From: Acidobacteriota bacterium
GTDB taxonomy: Bacteria > Acidobacteriota > Terriglobia > Terriglobales > Acidobacteriaceae
Assembly (NCBI GenBank): GCA_021798655.1
Contig: JAJZFE010000068.1
Coordinates: forward strand, 1-5,234
Reading direction: 5' to 3'
Length of the DNA stretch: 5,234 nt
The notes under the pieces were generated by a model that was not told the DNA's origin, ran no database searches, and was given only the letters and a program-made list of their open reading frames with translations. The position numbers were made by a program, and so were the translations under genes. Of the stretch, positions 4,799-5,234 are shown in pieces (positions within the stretch are counted from its first letter, which is position 1; each line of letters opens with the position of its first letter).

Positions 4799-4875
4799 TG
4801 GTGCGCCCGAGAAGATTCGAACTTCTGACCTACAGCTTCGGAGGCTGCCGCTCTATCCAGCTGAGCTACGGGCGC
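4799..4875 (-). tRNA. tRNA-Arg (anticodon CCG), CCA encoded
   Basis: Read on the minus strand, the sequence folds into a complete 77-nt cloverleaf. The acceptor stem is GCGCCCG/CGGGCGC, followed by T8-A9 and the D stem GCTC/GAGC. The anticodon stem is GCAGC/GCTGT with one G-U pair, around the loop CTCCGAA. The variable loop is AGGTC, the T stem AGAAG/CTTCT has loop TTCGAAT, the discriminator is A, and the CCA end is encoded at 4799-4801. Anticodon CCG reads the arginine codon CGG. CGG is uncommon here: it appears several times in the DUF3106-type gene, once in the phosphorylase gene, and not in the body of the peroxiredoxin or deacetylase genes. No hairpin terminator is seen after its 3' end. 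Confidence 0.96.
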
Positions 4876-4883
4876 GCTTCTCT

Positions 4884-4912
4884 AGCCTAGCAGAAACGTT
4901 CCATCTCATAAA
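4884..4912 (-). promoter_or_regulatory. Weak candidate promoter for tRNA-Arg
   Basis: On the minus strand, TGC precedes TAGGCT (4884-4889), an extended -10-like element. TTTATG (4907-4912) sits 17 bp upstream at the -35 position but matches consensus at only three of six bases. The -10 lies 8 nt from the mature tRNA 5' end, so the leader would be only a few bases long. Confidence 0.25.
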
Positions 4913-4946
4913 CTCCGCGTATCGCACAGGGCGTAGCATAGAGCGC

Positions 4947-5234
4947 ATGAAGACACTTGCCCGCTGCACCCTCCTCGCCCTTGCCTTCGCCGCCGCCCTG
5001 CCGTTTGTCCCCGTGCTCCGCGCCCAGATGTCGGACATGGCCGCCCCGGCCAAGAAGCAGCCCGCCAGCCCGCCGGCCTCCACCGACGTCACCCTCGCCG
5101 GCAAGACGCTCACCATCCACTACAGCTCGCCTCGCATGAAGGGCCGCACCATCATGGGCGGCCTCGTCCCCTACAACACCGAGTGGCGCACCGGCGCCAA
5201 CGCCGCCACCACGCTCGTCACTCCCGTCGACCTC
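4947..5234 (+). CDS. Secreted DUF2911 family protein (3' end beyond window)
   Basis: The first 96 codons are present and the frame is open to the window edge. Residues 1-26 form a signal peptide: Lys2 and Arg6, a Leu/Ala-rich core, and likely cleavage after LRA before Gln27. A Pro/Ala-rich linker (about 32-44) follows. The segment ITLxxS-type opening seen here as LTIHYSSPRMKGRTIMGGLVPYNTEWRTGANAAT is broken up as follows: HYSSPRMKGR (58-67), GGLVPY (71-76) and WRTGANAAT (80-88). These are the hallmarks of the DUF2911 domain as I know it from Acidobacteriota and Bacteroidota. The function of that domain is unknown. The ATG at 4947 is followed at once by the signal peptide, so the start is likely right, though no good Shine-Dalgarno is visible. 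The gene is divergent from the tRNA-Arg gene across 71 bp. Confidence 0.85.
   Translation, partial: MKTLARCTLLALAFAAALPFVPVLRAQMSDMAAPAKKQPASPPASTDVTLAGKTLTIHYSSPRMKGRTIMGGLVPYNTEWRTGANAATTLVTPVDL

Noticed and set aside
4613..4828. Short + strand frame running through the tRNA region
   Set aside because: Its C-terminus is the antisense translation of tRNA-Arg, a common artefact, and the rest is out of frame with the deacetylase gene.

Overview
The window looks like a stretch of ordinary chromosome from a GC-rich bacterium, most likely an Acidobacteriota member of the Terriglobus/Granulicella/Edaphobacter type. That placement is inferred from three things: a secreted DUF3106 protein, a DUF2911 protein, and dense C/G-ending codons (CGC for Arg, CTC/CTG for Leu). 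It was not tested by any search.

Layout, left to right. Positions 1-64 hold the C-terminal tail of an unidentified + strand gene. Positions 65-441 are non-coding and carry four tandem 14-bp units that run into a short perfect hairpin, then a C-rich tract and a possible -10 box. Positions 442-1110 encode a secreted, Gln/Arg-rich DUF3106-type protein built on an 18-residue repeat. Positions 1111-1595 hold no convincing gene, but contain one near-perfect palindrome and the ribosome binding site of the next gene. Positions 1596-3344 encode a short-form (about 580 aa) alpha-glucan phosphorylase of family GT35. A strong 13-bp terminator-like hairpin separates it from a Bcp/PrxQ peroxiredoxin gene (3445-3903). 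Positions 3904-4049 are a mosaic of three different repeat types. The last of these runs into the start of a NodB/CE4 polysaccharide deacetylase gene (to 4773). A convergent tRNA-Arg(CCG) gene follows on the minus strand (4799-4875). Last comes the first 96 codons of a secreted DUF2911 protein, which runs off the right edge.

The genes do not form an obvious pathway. The phosphorylase acts in glycogen/maltodextrin breakdown, the peroxiredoxin in peroxide detoxification, and the deacetylase in cell-wall or exopolysaccharide modification. All complete protein genes are on the + strand, but each has its own leader, so they are probably single transcription units rather than an operon.

I found no CRISPR array, insertion sequence, phage gene or defence cassette. 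The most interesting signal is the dispersed-repeat material. A palindromic repeat is present in two forms (about 142-170 and 4013-4049). One copy has its left arm multiplied in tandem. The other appears to supply the Shine-Dalgarno sequence, and possibly the start codon, of the deacetylase gene.
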